Under the pieces are notes generated by a model. It saw only the letters and a list, made by a program, of their open reading frames with translations. It was not told the origin of the DNA and did no database searches. A stretch of DNA of 64,000 nucleotides from Gillisella taibaishanensis (lineage in GTDB: Bacteria > Pseudomonadota > Alphaproteobacteria > Rhizobiales > Rhizobiaceae). Position 1 is the first letter of the stretch. Every line of letters starts with the position of its first letter. Shown piece after piece: positions 43,508 through 52,442 of this stretch. Made by a program: the position numbers and the translations under genes. The DNA lies in the NCBI RefSeq assembly GCF_001938985.1, contig NZ_MKIN01000016.1:1-64000 (forward strand), read 5' to 3'.

Positions 43508-44518
43508 GTGAATCAGCAGCGCCCGCAGAAGAAGACGACGATCTACGATCTGGCCGAGCTTGCCGGCACGTCGGCCAGTGCCGTCAGCGCCGTGCTGACC
43601 GGCAACTGGAAAAAGCGGCGGATCAGCAGCCAGCTTGCCGAAAAGATCACCCGGATTGCCGAGGAACAGGGCTATGCGGTCAATATGCAGGCCAGCCTTT
43701 TGCGGCGGGAAAAATCCCGCATCATCGGCATGATCGTACCCAAATACGATAACCGCTATTTCGGCGAGATCGTCGAGACCTTCGAAATCATGGCGCGCGA
43801 GCGCGACCTGTTCCCGATCATCACCTGCACGCTGCGAGATCCGGATCTGGAAGTGGAAGCGGCGCGTACCATGCTGTCCTACCAGGTGGAATGGCTGATC
43901 TCAACCGGGGCAACGGACCCGGATCGGATCACGGATATCTGCCACGCCGCCGGTGCGCGCAGCCTCAATCTCGACCTGCCAGGCACCCGGGCGCCGTCGA
44001 TCATTTCCGACAATTTTGCCGGTGCGCGCGAACTGACGAAGCGCACGCTTCTTAACCACCAACGCAAGACCGGAGAGCTGGCGCCGCTGCTGTTCATCGG
44101 CGGTCGCGGCAGCGACCACAATACGGCAGAGCGTATCCGGGGCTTTCGCATGGCTCATCAAGACCTCGGCGTGCCGATCGAAGAACACCACATCCTCGCC
44201 AACGGTTACGCGCCTGAAAAGGCGGCACAGGCCTTGAGCGCCCTTTCCGCCTCGGAAGGCAGCGTGCCGCGCGGCATGTTCGTCAATTCGACCATTTCGC
44301 TTGAAGGGGTGATGCGCTGGATCAAGTCCTCGCCACTGTTCGACGGCGCCCCGCCCATCATCGGCTGCTTCGACTGGGACCCCTTCGTTGCCCTGCTTGG
44401 CCAGGATATCGAGATGGTCCGGCAGGACGTCTCCGGCATGCTGAAGGCGACTTTCGATATCCTCGAAAAAGGCGGCAGCGACAAAAAGCTGATCGAGATT
44501 GCTCCGATCTTCGGTTAG
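43508..44518 (+). CDS. LacI family transcriptional regulator
   Basis: About 336 residues from GTG 43508, which follows AGGAGG at good spacing; the frame runs back to 43475. HTH TTIYDLAELAGTSASAVSAVLTG with a KKRRISSQLAEKITRIAEEQGY hinge, then a periplasmic-binding-like domain (RIIGMIVPKYDNRYFGEIVE, PLLFIGGRGSDHNTAERIRGF). It is divergent from the ribose-type transporter operon, with a perfect palindrome in between, and is presumably its sugar- or polyol-responsive repressor. Confidence 0.9.
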   Translation: MNQQRPQKKTTIYDLAELAGTSASAVSAVLTGNWKKRRISSQLAEKITRIAEEQGYAVNMQASLLRREKSRIIGMIVPKYDNRYFGEIVETFEIMARERDLFPIITCTLRDPDLEVEAARTMLSYQVEWLISTGATDPDRITDICHAAGARSLNLDLPGTRAPSIISDNFAGARELTKRTLLNHQRKTGELAPLLFIGGRGSDHNTAERIRGFRMAHQDLGVPIEEHHILANGYAPEKAAQALSALSASEGSVPRGMFVNSTISLEGVMRWIKSSPLFDGAPPIIGCFDWDPFVALLGQDIEMVRQDVSGMLKATFDILEKGGSDKKLIEIAPIFG

Positions 44519-44754
44519 GTCCGCAACTCCTTGTGATTTACCACTCCCCCTCGCTCGACACCCAAAGTCGTGCCCTTTCACACTTGCAATCGCGTGCGGT
44601 CCATGCTCCCTTCGCGCTGACGCTGTGGAGGGCGTCTACAGTGCCTTGCGCCATATAGGACGCACAAAGGTTCGCTGTAGGACTTTAAATTTGCTGCATA
44701 ATTTCTCCTCAAATCGATGCCGGTTTCAGGAATTATGCGGGAGGAGGAAAATCT

Positions 44755-45879
44755 ATGAGCATGCATCCCTTGCTGGCCCAGCCGGACCGTTTCTTGCCGC
44801 GCCAGGCGGTTATCGAGCTGATCGGTCGCTTGACCGACAATCTCATCAATATCGAAGACAAGACCGGCGAATTTCTGCTGCGGCTGGACGATGGCCGGGT
44901 GATCGACACCAAGGGCTGGGCCGGCTGGGAATGGACGCATGGCATCGGCCTCTACGGCCTGTTCAAATATTGGCGGCAGACTGGCGACGCCAAGGCGATG
45001 GCCGTGATCACCGACTGGTTTTCGGCACGGCTGGCCGAGGGCACGCCGACCAAGAACATCAACACCGTCTGCCCGTTCCTGACGCTTGCCTGCCTCTACG
45101 AGCATGCGCCCAACCCCTCCTTCATTCCCTATCTCGAGACCTGGGCCGACTGGGTGATGAATGACATGCCGCGCACGCGGGAGGGCGGGCTGCAGCATAT
45201 TGTCTATAACAGCGTCAACGACCAGCAGATGTGGGACGATACGCTGATGATGAGCGTGATGCCGCTCGCCAAGATCGGCCTTTTGCTGAATAGGCCCGAA
45301 TATGTCGAGGAGGCGAAGTATCAGTTCCTGATCCATAGCCAATATTTGGCCGACCGCGCCTCTGGCCTGTGGTTCCACGGCTGGACTTTCGACGGTAATC
45401 ACAACTTTGCCCGGGCGCTCTGGGCGCGTGGCAATTCCTGGGTGACGATCGCCATTCCCGAATTCATCGACCTCCTGCAATTGCCAGAGGGCGATGCGCT
45501 GCGCCGGCATCTGATCTCGACGCTTGATCGCCAGGCCGCAGCGCTTGCCAAATATCAGCACTCATCCGGCCTGTGGCACACGCTTGTCGATGACGAGAAC
45601 AGCTATCTGGAGGCCTCGGCTACGGCAGGCTTCGCCTATGGCCTGATGAAAGCGGTGCGCAAACGCTATATCAGCGCCGACTACCGGGCCGTCGCTGAAA
45701 AAGCGGTGCGCGGCGTGATCGGACATATCGATGACAAGGGCGAATTGAACCAGGTCTCCTTCGGCACCGCGATGGGATCGGATCTCGCTTTTTACCGCAA
45801 TATCAAGCTGACCTCGATGCCTTACGGTCAGGCCATGGCCATTCTCTGCCTGTCGGAATATTTGCGTACATATATCTGA
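44755..45879 (+). CDS. glycoside hydrolase family 105/88 (unsaturated rhamnogalacturonyl hydrolase-like)
   Basis: 374 residues; a strong GGGAGGAGG site precedes ATG 44755. It is an (alpha/alpha)6-barrel of the YteR type: GWAGWEWTHGIGLYGLFKYW, catalytic Asp in NDQQMWDDTLMMSVMPLAKIG, FARALWARGNSWVTIAIPEF, and a C-terminal TSMPYGQAMAILCLSEYL. There is no signal peptide, so it acts on imported oligosaccharides. GH105 enzymes remove the 4,5-unsaturated galacturonate from pectin-lyase products. In this region (44519-44754) an imperfect GCATAATT/AATTATGC repeat (44696-44738) lies before the RBS. Confidence 0.88.
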   Translation: MSMHPLLAQPDRFLPRQAVIELIGRLTDNLINIEDKTGEFLLRLDDGRVIDTKGWAGWEWTHGIGLYGLFKYWRQTGDAKAMAVITDWFSARLAEGTPTKNINTVCPFLTLACLYEHAPNPSFIPYLETWADWVMNDMPRTREGGLQHIVYNSVNDQQMWDDTLMMSVMPLAKIGLLLNRPEYVEEAKYQFLIHSQYLADRASGLWFHGWTFDGNHNFARALWARGNSWVTIAIPEFIDLLQLPEGDALRRHLISTLDRQAAALAKYQHSSGLWHTLVDDENSYLEASATAGFAYGLMKAVRKRYISADYRAVAEKAVRGVIGHIDDKGELNQVSFGTAMGSDLAFYRNIKLTSMPYGQAMAILCLSEYLRTYI

Positions 45880-45972
45880 GCAGCCACAGCCAGAGATTGC
45901 AGTAACGAGGCGCCACAGGAGGACATCCTTTGGCGTTCCGGCTTTTACGAATGGCGGGACGCACTGCCGCTG

Positions 45973-46018
45973 CGCAATTGTGCTTGAAAGCTTCTATTTC
46001 AGAAAGTTTTCAATTGCG
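45973..46018. promoter_or_regulatory. inverted repeat upstream of the DadA-like gene
   Basis: CGCAATTG (45973-45980) and CAATTGCG (46011-46018) are perfect inverted arms about 58 bases upstream of the oxidase start. They may be an operator or an mRNA structure. Function unknown. Confidence 0.3.
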
Positions 46019-46075
46019 TAGCTGCATCAGCTTTTGCATGGTCATGACAGTCTCTGTCTGACCGTGGATTTCCTC

Positions 46076-47323
46076 ATGTCTGTCGATGCAATTGTTCTTG
46101 GCGCCGGAATTGTCGGCGTGTCCACCGCCGTTCAGCTGGCAAGGCGCGGGAAATCGGTTGTTCTGGTCGACAGACGCGGCGCCGGCGAGGAAACTTCCTT
46201 TGGCAATGCCGGACTGATCCAGCGCGAAGGCCTTGTGCCCTATGCCTTCCCGCAGGATCTCGGGCTTATCCTGCGCTACGGCCTCAACAACCGGATCGAC
46301 GCTCATTATCACCTCACGGCCCTGCCGAAGGTTTTCCGCTTTCTGTCCTCCTATTTCTGGCACTCCAACCCGGCGCGTCATGCTGTCATCGCCCGTTCCT
46401 ATGCGCCGTTGATCGAAAATTCGATCAACGAGCACAAGGAACTCATCGAGGCAGCGGGCGCGGAGCGCTTCATCCGCAAGGACGGCTGGGTCGAGGCCTT
46501 TCGCACTGGCGCGGTACGCGACAAGGCGGCAACCGAGGCCGAACGGCTGGCACGGGAATACGGTATCGACTGTCAGGTGCTGACGTCAGAGGAGTTGGCC
46601 CGTGCGGAACCGCATCTCAGCCGGGATTTCATCGGCGCCTTGAAATGGAACGATCCTTGGTCGGTTCTGGACCCTGAAGGCTTGACCAAGGCCTATCTCG
46701 CCTATTTCGAAAGCCTCGGCGGTCGCTTTGTGAAGGGCGATGCCAAGAGCCTGAAACAGGTCGGTAGCGGCTGGCAGGTCATGACCGACGACGGCACCGT
46801 CGATGGCGCGCAGCTGGTTCTGGCGCTTGGCCCCTGGGCGGGTGATATCACCACGCAGCTCGGCTACAATCTTCCGCTCGGGGTCAAGCGCGGCTACCAC
46901 ATGCATTACGGCAGCACCGGCAATGCTGTGCTGAACAACTGGCTGATGGACAAGGAGCGCGGCTATTTCCTCAACCCTATGACGCAGGGCATCCGCCTGA
47001 CGACAGGAGCGGAATTTGCCCTGCGCGACGCGCCGAAGACACCGGTGCAGTTGGCACGGGCCGAAGCCGTGGCGCGCACCATCTTCCCGCTGGCCGAGCG
47101 GCTGGATGCCGAGCCCTGGATGGGTGCGCGACCCTGCACACCCGACATGATGCCCGTCATCGGCAAGGCACCGCGCCACAAGGGTCTATGGTTCGCCTTC
47201 GGCCACGCCCATCATGGGCTGACGCTCGGCCCGGTCACGGGCCGGCTGCTGGCCGAGGCGATGTATGGCGAGACCCCTTTTCTCGACATCACCCCATACC
47301 GGCCGGAGCGCTTCGGCGCCTGA
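46076..47323 (+). CDS. FAD-dependent D-amino-acid dehydrogenase-like oxidoreductase (DadA family)
   Basis: About 415 residues from ATG 46076 (MSVDAIVLGAGIVGVSTAVQLA). DAO-type fold: GAGIVGVSTA dinucleotide motif at the N-terminus, LVDRRGAGEETSFGNAGLIQ (the DadA 'SxxNAG' element), WNDPWSVLDPEGLTKAYL, and GLWFAFGHAHHGLTLGPVTGRLLAE at the C-terminus. DadA-type enzymes oxidise D-amino acids or related amines and pass electrons to the respiratory chain. There is no clear link to the sugar genes upstream. Confidence 0.88.
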   Translation: MSVDAIVLGAGIVGVSTAVQLARRGKSVVLVDRRGAGEETSFGNAGLIQREGLVPYAFPQDLGLILRYGLNNRIDAHYHLTALPKVFRFLSSYFWHSNPARHAVIARSYAPLIENSINEHKELIEAAGAERFIRKDGWVEAFRTGAVRDKAATEAERLAREYGIDCQVLTSEELARAEPHLSRDFIGALKWNDPWSVLDPEGLTKAYLAYFESLGGRFVKGDAKSLKQVGSGWQVMTDDGTVDGAQLVLALGPWAGDITTQLGYNLPLGVKRGYHMHYGSTGNAVLNNWLMDKERGYFLNPMTQGIRLTTGAEFALRDAPKTPVQLARAEAVARTIFPLAERLDAEPWMGARPCTPDMMPVIGKAPRHKGLWFAFGHAHHGLTLGPVTGRLLAEAMYGETPFLDITPYRPERFGA

Positions 47324-47509
47324 GCCGGCCCCGCATTCCCGATCCCAAAATCATTGCTTCGCGGTGTCGCCGAGAGGATCGCGAAACTGTGACCGGCCGG
47401 GCGCATTCCGTCATGTCTTCGCAATCCGGCGATGCTTAAAGTTTTCCAAATCGCTGGTTCTCTATCCAATCGAGATCGAGAGCTGGCTGGAATTCTTAAG
47501 AGGTATGTC

Positions 47510-48280
47510 ATGACATCAAACTGCGGTCGGCTTCCTGCAACCATGCTTTCACGCCTTGTGCGCCCGTTGGTGCTGGGGCTGCTTGGCCTAACGGCGCTGG
47601 CGTCGGTGGCATACGCCGATCCCGATGCGCTGTGGAAAATCGTTCACGAGAAATGCGTCGTGGCGACAGCGCCCTGCGTCAAGGTCAATGCGGGCGAGCA
47701 CTATGCCCTGCTCAAGGACCAACGCGGCGTGGCTCAGCATCTGCTGATCCCGACCGACAAGATCACCGGCATCGAAAGCCCGGCCCTGCTCCTGTCATCC
47801 ACGCCAAATTTCCTGGCCGATGCCTGGAAGGAGCGCGCCGCCGTCGATGCCAAACTGCCACATCCCCTGCCCCGTGACGCCGTCAGCCTTGCGGTGAATG
47901 CCGAGAATGCGCGTTCGCAAAACCAACTGCATATTCACATCGATTGCCTGAGCACCGACGCGCATGCCGCCTTGGCAAAAGTCGCCGACACGATCGGTAC
48001 CGACTGGGCACCTTTGCCGATCGAGATTGCCGGCCATCATTTTCAGGCGATGCGGTTCGAGGGAGAGGATCTCGGCAATTACAATCCTTTCCTGGCGCTG
48101 GCCAAGACACTGAAAGACCCTCAGACGGAGATGTCCGCACGCAATCTCGTCGTGGTCGGCGCGACGTTCTCTCACGGCCCAGGCTTCATCGTGCTGTCCG
48201 ATATCGCGCCACCCGCCGTGATTGGTCATGCCGGGGGAGAAGATGTGCAGGACCACAGTTGCCTGATCGATCCCGCATAG
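47510..48280 (+). CDS. cdh: CDP-diacylglycerol pyrophosphatase (Cdh family)
   Basis: About 256 residues from ATG 47510 (MTSNCGRLPATM), preceded by AAGAGG. A hydrophobic N-terminal signal anchor (LVLGLLGLTALASVAYA) is followed by the Cdh pattern: LWKIVHEKCV, a YALLKDQRGVAQHLLIPTD strand and the HIT-like catalytic stretch NQLHIHIDCL with two His. Cdh hydrolyses CDP-diacylglycerol to phosphatidate and CMP at the inner membrane. It is transcribed toward the convergent gluconokinase gene, only 7 bases away. Confidence 0.85.
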   Translation: MTSNCGRLPATMLSRLVRPLVLGLLGLTALASVAYADPDALWKIVHEKCVVATAPCVKVNAGEHYALLKDQRGVAQHLLIPTDKITGIESPALLLSSTPNFLADAWKERAAVDAKLPHPLPRDAVSLAVNAENARSQNQLHIHIDCLSTDAHAALAKVADTIGTDWAPLPIEIAGHHFQAMRFEGEDLGNYNPFLALAKTLKDPQTEMSARNLVVVGATFSHGPGFIVLSDIAPPAVIGHAGGEDVQDHSCLIDPA

Positions 48281-48287
48281 TTGTACT

Positions 48288-48830
48288 TCACTTTAACTGG
48301 GAGAGACCGGCGGCGGCTGATTCTACGATGGCATCGATGTTCTGGTCGATGTCGACCGTGATGACAGCAGGCTCGCCGGTTGGCGTTTCAAGCGTTGCAA
48401 GCTGGCTTTCCAGGAGGCTGACCGGCATGAAATGACCGGTGCGTTCGCCCATCCGCTTGCTCAATAGCGCCTTTGAGCCCTCCAGATAGACGAAAGCGGT
48501 ACGATGCCCTGTCGCTTCACGCAGACGGTCGCGATAGCTTTTTTTCAGCGCCGAACACGACACTATGATCGAGGTTCCCTGCCGCAAAGCAACTGCAAGA
48601 CGGTCGCCGATCGCTTCCAGCCACGGCCAGCGGTCCTCATCCGTCAGCGGCGTACCCTTCGCCATTTTTTGGACATTGGCAATCGGATGCAGGCTGTCGC
48701 CCTCGAGAAAAGTCACGTCGAGCATTTTGGCAAGGCCAGCGCCGATGGAGCTCTTACCGCAGCCGCTGACACCCATAACGATAATGGCCCATGGCCGGTC
48801 TCGAAGTTTATCGGCGATTTCTTGAGTCAT
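48288..48830 (-). CDS. gntK: gluconokinase
   Basis: About 180 residues from ATG 48830 (MTQEIADKLRDRP), with GGAGAA upstream. P-loop IIVMGVSGCGKSSIGAGLA, then FLEGDSLHPIANVQKMAKGTPLTDEDRWPWL, the gluconate-kinase signature, VSCSALKKSYRDRLRE and a HFMPVSLLESQLATLE lid. It phosphorylates D-gluconate to 6-phosphogluconate for the Entner-Doudoroff or pentose-phosphate routes. No gluconate transporter is nearby. Confidence 0.93.
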   Translation of the reverse strand: MTQEIADKLRDRPWAIIVMGVSGCGKSSIGAGLAKMLDVTFLEGDSLHPIANVQKMAKGTPLTDEDRWPWLEAIGDRLAVALRQGTSIIVSCSALKKSYRDRLREATGHRTAFVYLEGSKALLSKRMGERTGHFMPVSLLESQLATLETPTGEPAVITVDIDQNIDAIVESAAAGLSQLK

Positions 48831-48849
48831 ACGGCTTCTCCACAGCATC

Positions 48850-48950
48850 AAGTTTGTCACGGAAGTGGACACTGGTTTTCCCGAAAACACAAACAGAAAC
48901 AAAGGAAACGAACATCAGTCTGGTTCTATCTGAACCGGACGGGTTCTCGT
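48850..48950. repeat. degenerate mosaic palindromic element
   Basis: AAGTTTGTCACGGAAGTGG, GGTTTTCCCGAAAACACAAAC, an A-rich spacer and CAGTCTGGTTCTATCTGAACC parallel the better-preserved element at 39187-39291. The terminal palindrome is partly decayed. Confidence 0.6.
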
Positions 48951-49021
48951 TCAGTCACTGTCATAACCTCTCATGAGGTAACGCATTGGCGCCAAGGGTC
49001 AACGCTCCGTTTTAAAAGATC

Positions 49022-49130
49022 GCTGGAATGATTCAGTGTTTCGTGAACCACTGAACCATTCCAGCCTCTCGTTTTTGCGCATTCTGGAAGGGAGTAAATT
49101 TCCATCGCTGCGGCAAGGCCGTAGCGCATA
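49022..49130 (-). repeat. mosaic palindromic element, inverted orientation
   Basis: A 17 bp inverted repeat (49022-49038 / 49049-49065, one mismatch, loop TTTCGTGAAC) is followed by GTTTTTGCGCATTCTGGAAGG. Read on the minus strand this matches the plan of the 6300 element (TTCCAGAATGCGCAAAAAC plus hairpin). Confidence 0.6.
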
Positions 49131-49134
49131 AACG

Positions 49135-49162
49135 AAAAACGCCCCGGTGCTATGGCCGGAGC
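49135..49162 (-). terminator. rho-independent terminator of rirA
   Basis: On the minus strand GCTCCGG (49162-49156) pairs with CCGGGGC (49147-49141), one mismatch, and is followed by GTTTTTCG. It lies 35 bases downstream of the rirA stop. Confidence 0.75.
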
Positions 49163-49196
49163 GCTGCATCTCATGAATAAATTTGGAGTTCCGGCG

Positions 49197-49667
49197 TCAG
49201 GCGGCAGGTGCGGCAGCCAGACGCGGCATGTCTTCGATGCCCAGCAGGAAGTTGATCTGCGGGCGCGCCTTGACGAGGTCGTCGATGGAATATTCGGCGA
49301 GAACGGCGAAAAACGCATTGAGCGCCTTGCGCAGCGCCGAATTCAGGCCGCAGCTATCGATCAGCGGGCAATCGACGTCGCCGTCATCTTCAAAGCATTC
49401 CGCCATGGCAAAGCTGTCTTCCGTCACTTTGACGACGTCGAACAGGCTGATCTTTTCCGGCGCGCGGCCAAGACGTACACCGCCATTGCGGCCACGCACG
49501 GTTTCAACCAGGCCGGCTTTGTTCAGCGGCTGCAGGATCTTGAACAGGAAAAGCTCCGACACGCCATAAGCCTTGGCGATTTCGGGGATGCGGCTCAGGT
49601 GGTCCTTGTTCGCCGCGCAATACATCAGAATGCGTACCGCGTAATTGGTCTGCTTCGTCAAGCGCAT
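49197..49667 (-). CDS. rirA: Rrf2-family iron-responsive regulator RirA
   Basis: 156 residues. N-terminal winged helix MRLTKQTNYAVRILMYCAAN, with RIPEIAKAYGVSELFLFKIL and VRGRNGGVRLG; then a cysteine cluster in ECFEDDGDVDC and PLIDSCGLNS (C-x8-C-x5-C, ~91-106) that binds an Fe-S cluster; then ALNAFFAVLAEYSIDDLV. This is the RirA pattern of Rhizobium and Agrobacterium, the main repressor of iron-uptake genes under iron sufficiency. One residue more lies between the first two Cys than I recall for other RirA proteins. It has its own terminator and is flanked upstream by the mmsA terminator. Confidence 0.93.
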   Translation of the reverse strand: MRLTKQTNYAVRILMYCAANKDHLSRIPEIAKAYGVSELFLFKILQPLNKAGLVETVRGRNGGVRLGRAPEKISLFDVVKVTEDSFAMAECFEDDGDVDCPLIDSCGLNSALRKALNAFFAVLAEYSIDDLVKARPQINFLLGIEDMPRLAAAPAA

Positions 49668-49870
49668 GCGACACTCCTTAAGCTCGTCCCGGCAACCCGA
49701 CCGCTGAACCCCTTGGCAAGCTGCCAGATGTCAGCGGGCATGTCAGCCCTTCGTGCGTTGGTCGAGGCATATATAATGGCTTTTGTACTTTTGAACAATT
49801 CCAAATTAACGTTTTCTGAGTGTTCCCCTCAAGAAAACTTTTTCATGGCTGCCTGCTGGCCATATATGCA

Positions 49871-49896
49871 AAAGGCGGGTTCGAAAACCCGCCTTT
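49871..49896 (-). terminator. rho-independent terminator of mmsA
   Basis: AAAGGCGGGTT (49871-49881) and AACCCGCCTTT (49886-49896) are perfect 11-base arms with a 4-base loop. On the minus strand a TTTTGCAT tail follows. It lies 34 bases past the mmsA stop and isolates rirA. Confidence 0.8.
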
Positions 49897-49929
49897 CATA
49901 ATCAAATCAGATGAAAACGCCCGAGGGCA

Positions 49930-51426
49930 TCACTTCATCGTCGGCATAACAAATTCTGCGCCATCCTTGATGCCCGAGGGCCAACGGCTGGTGACGGTCT
50001 TGGTGCGGGTCCAGAACTTGATCGAGTCGGTGCCGTGCTGGTTGAGATCGCCGAAGGAAGATGCCTTCCAGCCGCCGAAGGAGTGATAGGCGAGCGGAAC
50101 CGGAATCGGTACGTTGACGCCGACCATGCCGATATTGATGCGCGAAGCAAAATCACGGGCAGCATCGCCGTCGCGGGTGTAGATGGCGACACCGTTGCCG
50201 TATTCATGCTTCATCGGCAGGTCGAGGGCTTCTTCGTAATTCTTGGCGCGCACAACTGACAGAACCGGCCCAAAGATCTCGGTCTTGTAGATGTCCATAT
50301 CAGGCGTGACGTTGTCGAACAGGCAACCGCCAACGAAATTGCCGTTTTCATAGCCCTGGAGCTTGAAGTCGCGGCCATCGACGACAAGCTTGGCGCCGGC
50401 GGCAACGCCGCTGTCGATCAGGCCGATGATGCGGTCGCGGGCTTCCCTGGTGATAACAGGACCCAGATCGGCCTTGTCATCGGTATAAGGACCGATCCGC
50501 AGGTTTTCGACCATGGGGGTCAGCTTTTCGATCAGGCGGTTGGCGGTTTCCTCGCCAACAGGCACGGCCACCGAAATCGCCATGCAACGCTCACCGGCCG
50601 AGCCATAGCCTGCGCCCATCAGCGCGTTGGCGGCCTGATCGAGATCGGCATCCGGCATGATGATCATGTGGTTCTTGGCACCGCCGAAGCACTGGGCGCG
50701 CTTGCCGTTGGCCGCTGCCGTGCCATAGACATAGCGGGCAATCGGCGTCGAGCCGACGAAGGAGATCGCGCCGACATCTGGATGGCTGAGCAGTCCATCG
50801 ACAGCAGCCTTGTCGCCGTTGACGACGTTGAGAATACCGGCGGGAAGGCCGGCCTCGATCATCAATTCGGCAAGACGGATCGGCACGGACGGGTCACGTT
50901 CCGATGGCTTCAGGATGAAGGCATTGCCGCAGGCGATCGCAGGCGCAAACATCCACATAGGGATCATGGCGGGGAAGTTGAAAGGCGTGATGCCGGCGCC
51001 GATGCCGACGGCCTGGCGGATCGAATACATATCGATATTGGGGCCGGCGCCTTCGGTGAACTCGCTCTTCGAGAGATGCGGGATGCCGATCACGAATTCG
51101 CAGACTTCGAGACCGCGGATGATGTCGCCCTTGGCGTCCTCGATGGTCTTGCCATGCTCGCGCGACAGAATTTCAGCCAGCTCATCCATGTGCTTGTTGA
51201 GCAATTCGACGAATTTCATGAAGACGCGTGCGCGGCGCTGCGGATTGGTGGCTGCCCACTTGGGCTGGGCGGCCTTGGCATTTTCCACTGCTGCATTCAA
51301 TTCGGCGGCGCTGGCCAGCGAAATCTCGCCCTGTGCTTCGCCGGTGGCGGGGTTGAAAATCGGCTGCTTGCGGCCGGATGTGCCCGCGACATGCTTGCCG
51401 CCAATGAAATGACCGATCTGATACAT
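49930..51426 (-). CDS. mmsA: CoA-acylating methylmalonate-semialdehyde dehydrogenase
   Basis: About 498 residues from ATG 51426 (MYQIGHFIGGKHVAG). ALDH-fold features: ILSREHGKTIEDAKGDIIRGLEV, ITPFNFPAMIPMWMFAPAIACGNAFILKPSE, FVGSTPIARYVY, active-site Cys in GYGSAGERCMAISVAV, and SSFGDLNQHGTDSIKFWTRTKTVTSRW at the C-terminus, characteristic of MmsA. It oxidises methylmalonate semialdehyde (valine, inositol and thymine breakdown) to propionyl-CoA using NAD+ and CoA. It is divergent from a LysR gene that probably regulates it. Confidence 0.95.
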   Translation of the reverse strand: MYQIGHFIGGKHVAGTSGRKQPIFNPATGEAQGEISLASAAELNAAVENAKAAQPKWAATNPQRRARVFMKFVELLNKHMDELAEILSREHGKTIEDAKGDIIRGLEVCEFVIGIPHLSKSEFTEGAGPNIDMYSIRQAVGIGAGITPFNFPAMIPMWMFAPAIACGNAFILKPSERDPSVPIRLAELMIEAGLPAGILNVVNGDKAAVDGLLSHPDVGAISFVGSTPIARYVYGTAAANGKRAQCFGGAKNHMIIMPDADLDQAANALMGAGYGSAGERCMAISVAVPVGEETANRLIEKLTPMVENLRIGPYTDDKADLGPVITREARDRIIGLIDSGVAAGAKLVVDGRDFKLQGYENGNFVGGCLFDNVTPDMDIYKTEIFGPVLSVVRAKNYEEALDLPMKHEYGNGVAIYTRDGDAARDFASRINIGMVGVNVPIPVPLAYHSFGGWKASSFGDLNQHGTDSIKFWTRTKTVTSRWPSGIKDGAEFVMPTMK

Positions 51427-51539
51427 GATGTTCCTCCAGCTTTGCTTTTTTCCTGCCCAGACTATCGCGCACTGATTTGCGCAAAGCAATGCGCTGATTT
51501 AGGTATCCGTTGTGCGTAAATTGATGTTGGGTCACGATT

Positions 51540-52421
51540 ATGAATTGGGATGATGTCCGGATTTTTCTAGCTGTGGCCCGCACAGGCCAGATCCTTGCAG
51601 CCTCACGCCGACTGGGGCTGAACCACGCTACTCTGTCGCGGCGGCTAACGGCGCTTGAGGACGCGCTGAAGACCCGGCTTTTCGTGCGGCGCACCAATGG
51701 CTGCGAGCTGACCGCCGAGGGCGAGACTTTTCTCGCTTCTGCCGAGCGGATGGAAACCGAGATGCTGGAAGCACAAGCCAGGCTCGGCCGCACCGATACC
51801 AAGGTTGCGGGCACGGTGCGGATCGGCGCGCCCGACGGCTTCGGCGTATTCTTCCTTGCCTCGCGGCTGAGCGGATTGATCGAGCGGCATCCGGAGCTGA
51901 AAATACAGCTGGTGCCCGTGCCGCGCTCTTTCTCACTGTCTCAGCGCGAGGCGGACATCGCCGTCACGCTGGAGCGGCCAGACCAGGGCCGGCTCGTCTC
52001 GGCGCATCTGACCGATTATACACTCGGGCTCTATGGCGAGCGCCGCTATCTCGAGCGCCATGGCCTGCCCGAAAGCGTCGAGGCGCTGAAGAACCATCGG
52101 CGGATCGGCTATGTCGAGGATCTGCTCTTTACCCAGTCGTTGAATTTCACTGGCGAGGTGATGCGAAACTGGAATGCCGGCTTCGAGATCTCGTCTGCCA
52201 TCGGACAGACGGAAGCGGTGCTGGCCGGCGCCGGCATCGGCATCCTGCACAGTTATATTGCCCGCCAGCACGACAATCTGGTGCGGGTCCTGCCCGATCT
52301 TACCCTGCGTCGGGCCTATTGGACCACCTATCACGAGAGCCTGCGCGACCTCGCCCGCATTCGCACCGTCGTGGATTACTTAAGCGAGCGGGTCGATGCC
52401 GAGCGCTCGATCTTTCTATAA
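51540..52421 (+). CDS. LysR-type transcriptional regulator
   Basis: 293 residues: HTH MNWDDVRIFLAVARTGQILAA with RLGLNHATLSRRLTALE, and an effector domain (KVAGTVRIGAPDGFGVFFLA, GAGIGILHSYIARQHDNLV). The WDDVRIFLAVAR opening is that of the LysR group next to mmsA in rhizobia. It is divergent from mmsA and followed by an OsmC gene 21 bases downstream. Confidence 0.9.
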   Translation: MNWDDVRIFLAVARTGQILAASRRLGLNHATLSRRLTALEDALKTRLFVRRTNGCELTAEGETFLASAERMETEMLEAQARLGRTDTKVAGTVRIGAPDGFGVFFLASRLSGLIERHPELKIQLVPVPRSFSLSQREADIAVTLERPDQGRLVSAHLTDYTLGLYGERRYLERHGLPESVEALKNHRRIGYVEDLLFTQSLNFTGEVMRNWNAGFEISSAIGQTEAVLAGAGIGILHSYIARQHDNLVRVLPDLTLRRAYWTTYHESLRDLARIRTVVDYLSERVDAERSIFL

Positions 52422-52442
52422 TCAGCCGACAAAGGAGCCCCA

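Noticed and set aside
44578-45561. 327-codon minus-strand open frame opposite the GH105 gene
   Set aside because: The plus strand encodes a full GH105 enzyme with a strong ribosome site; the antisense frame has no recognisable domain.
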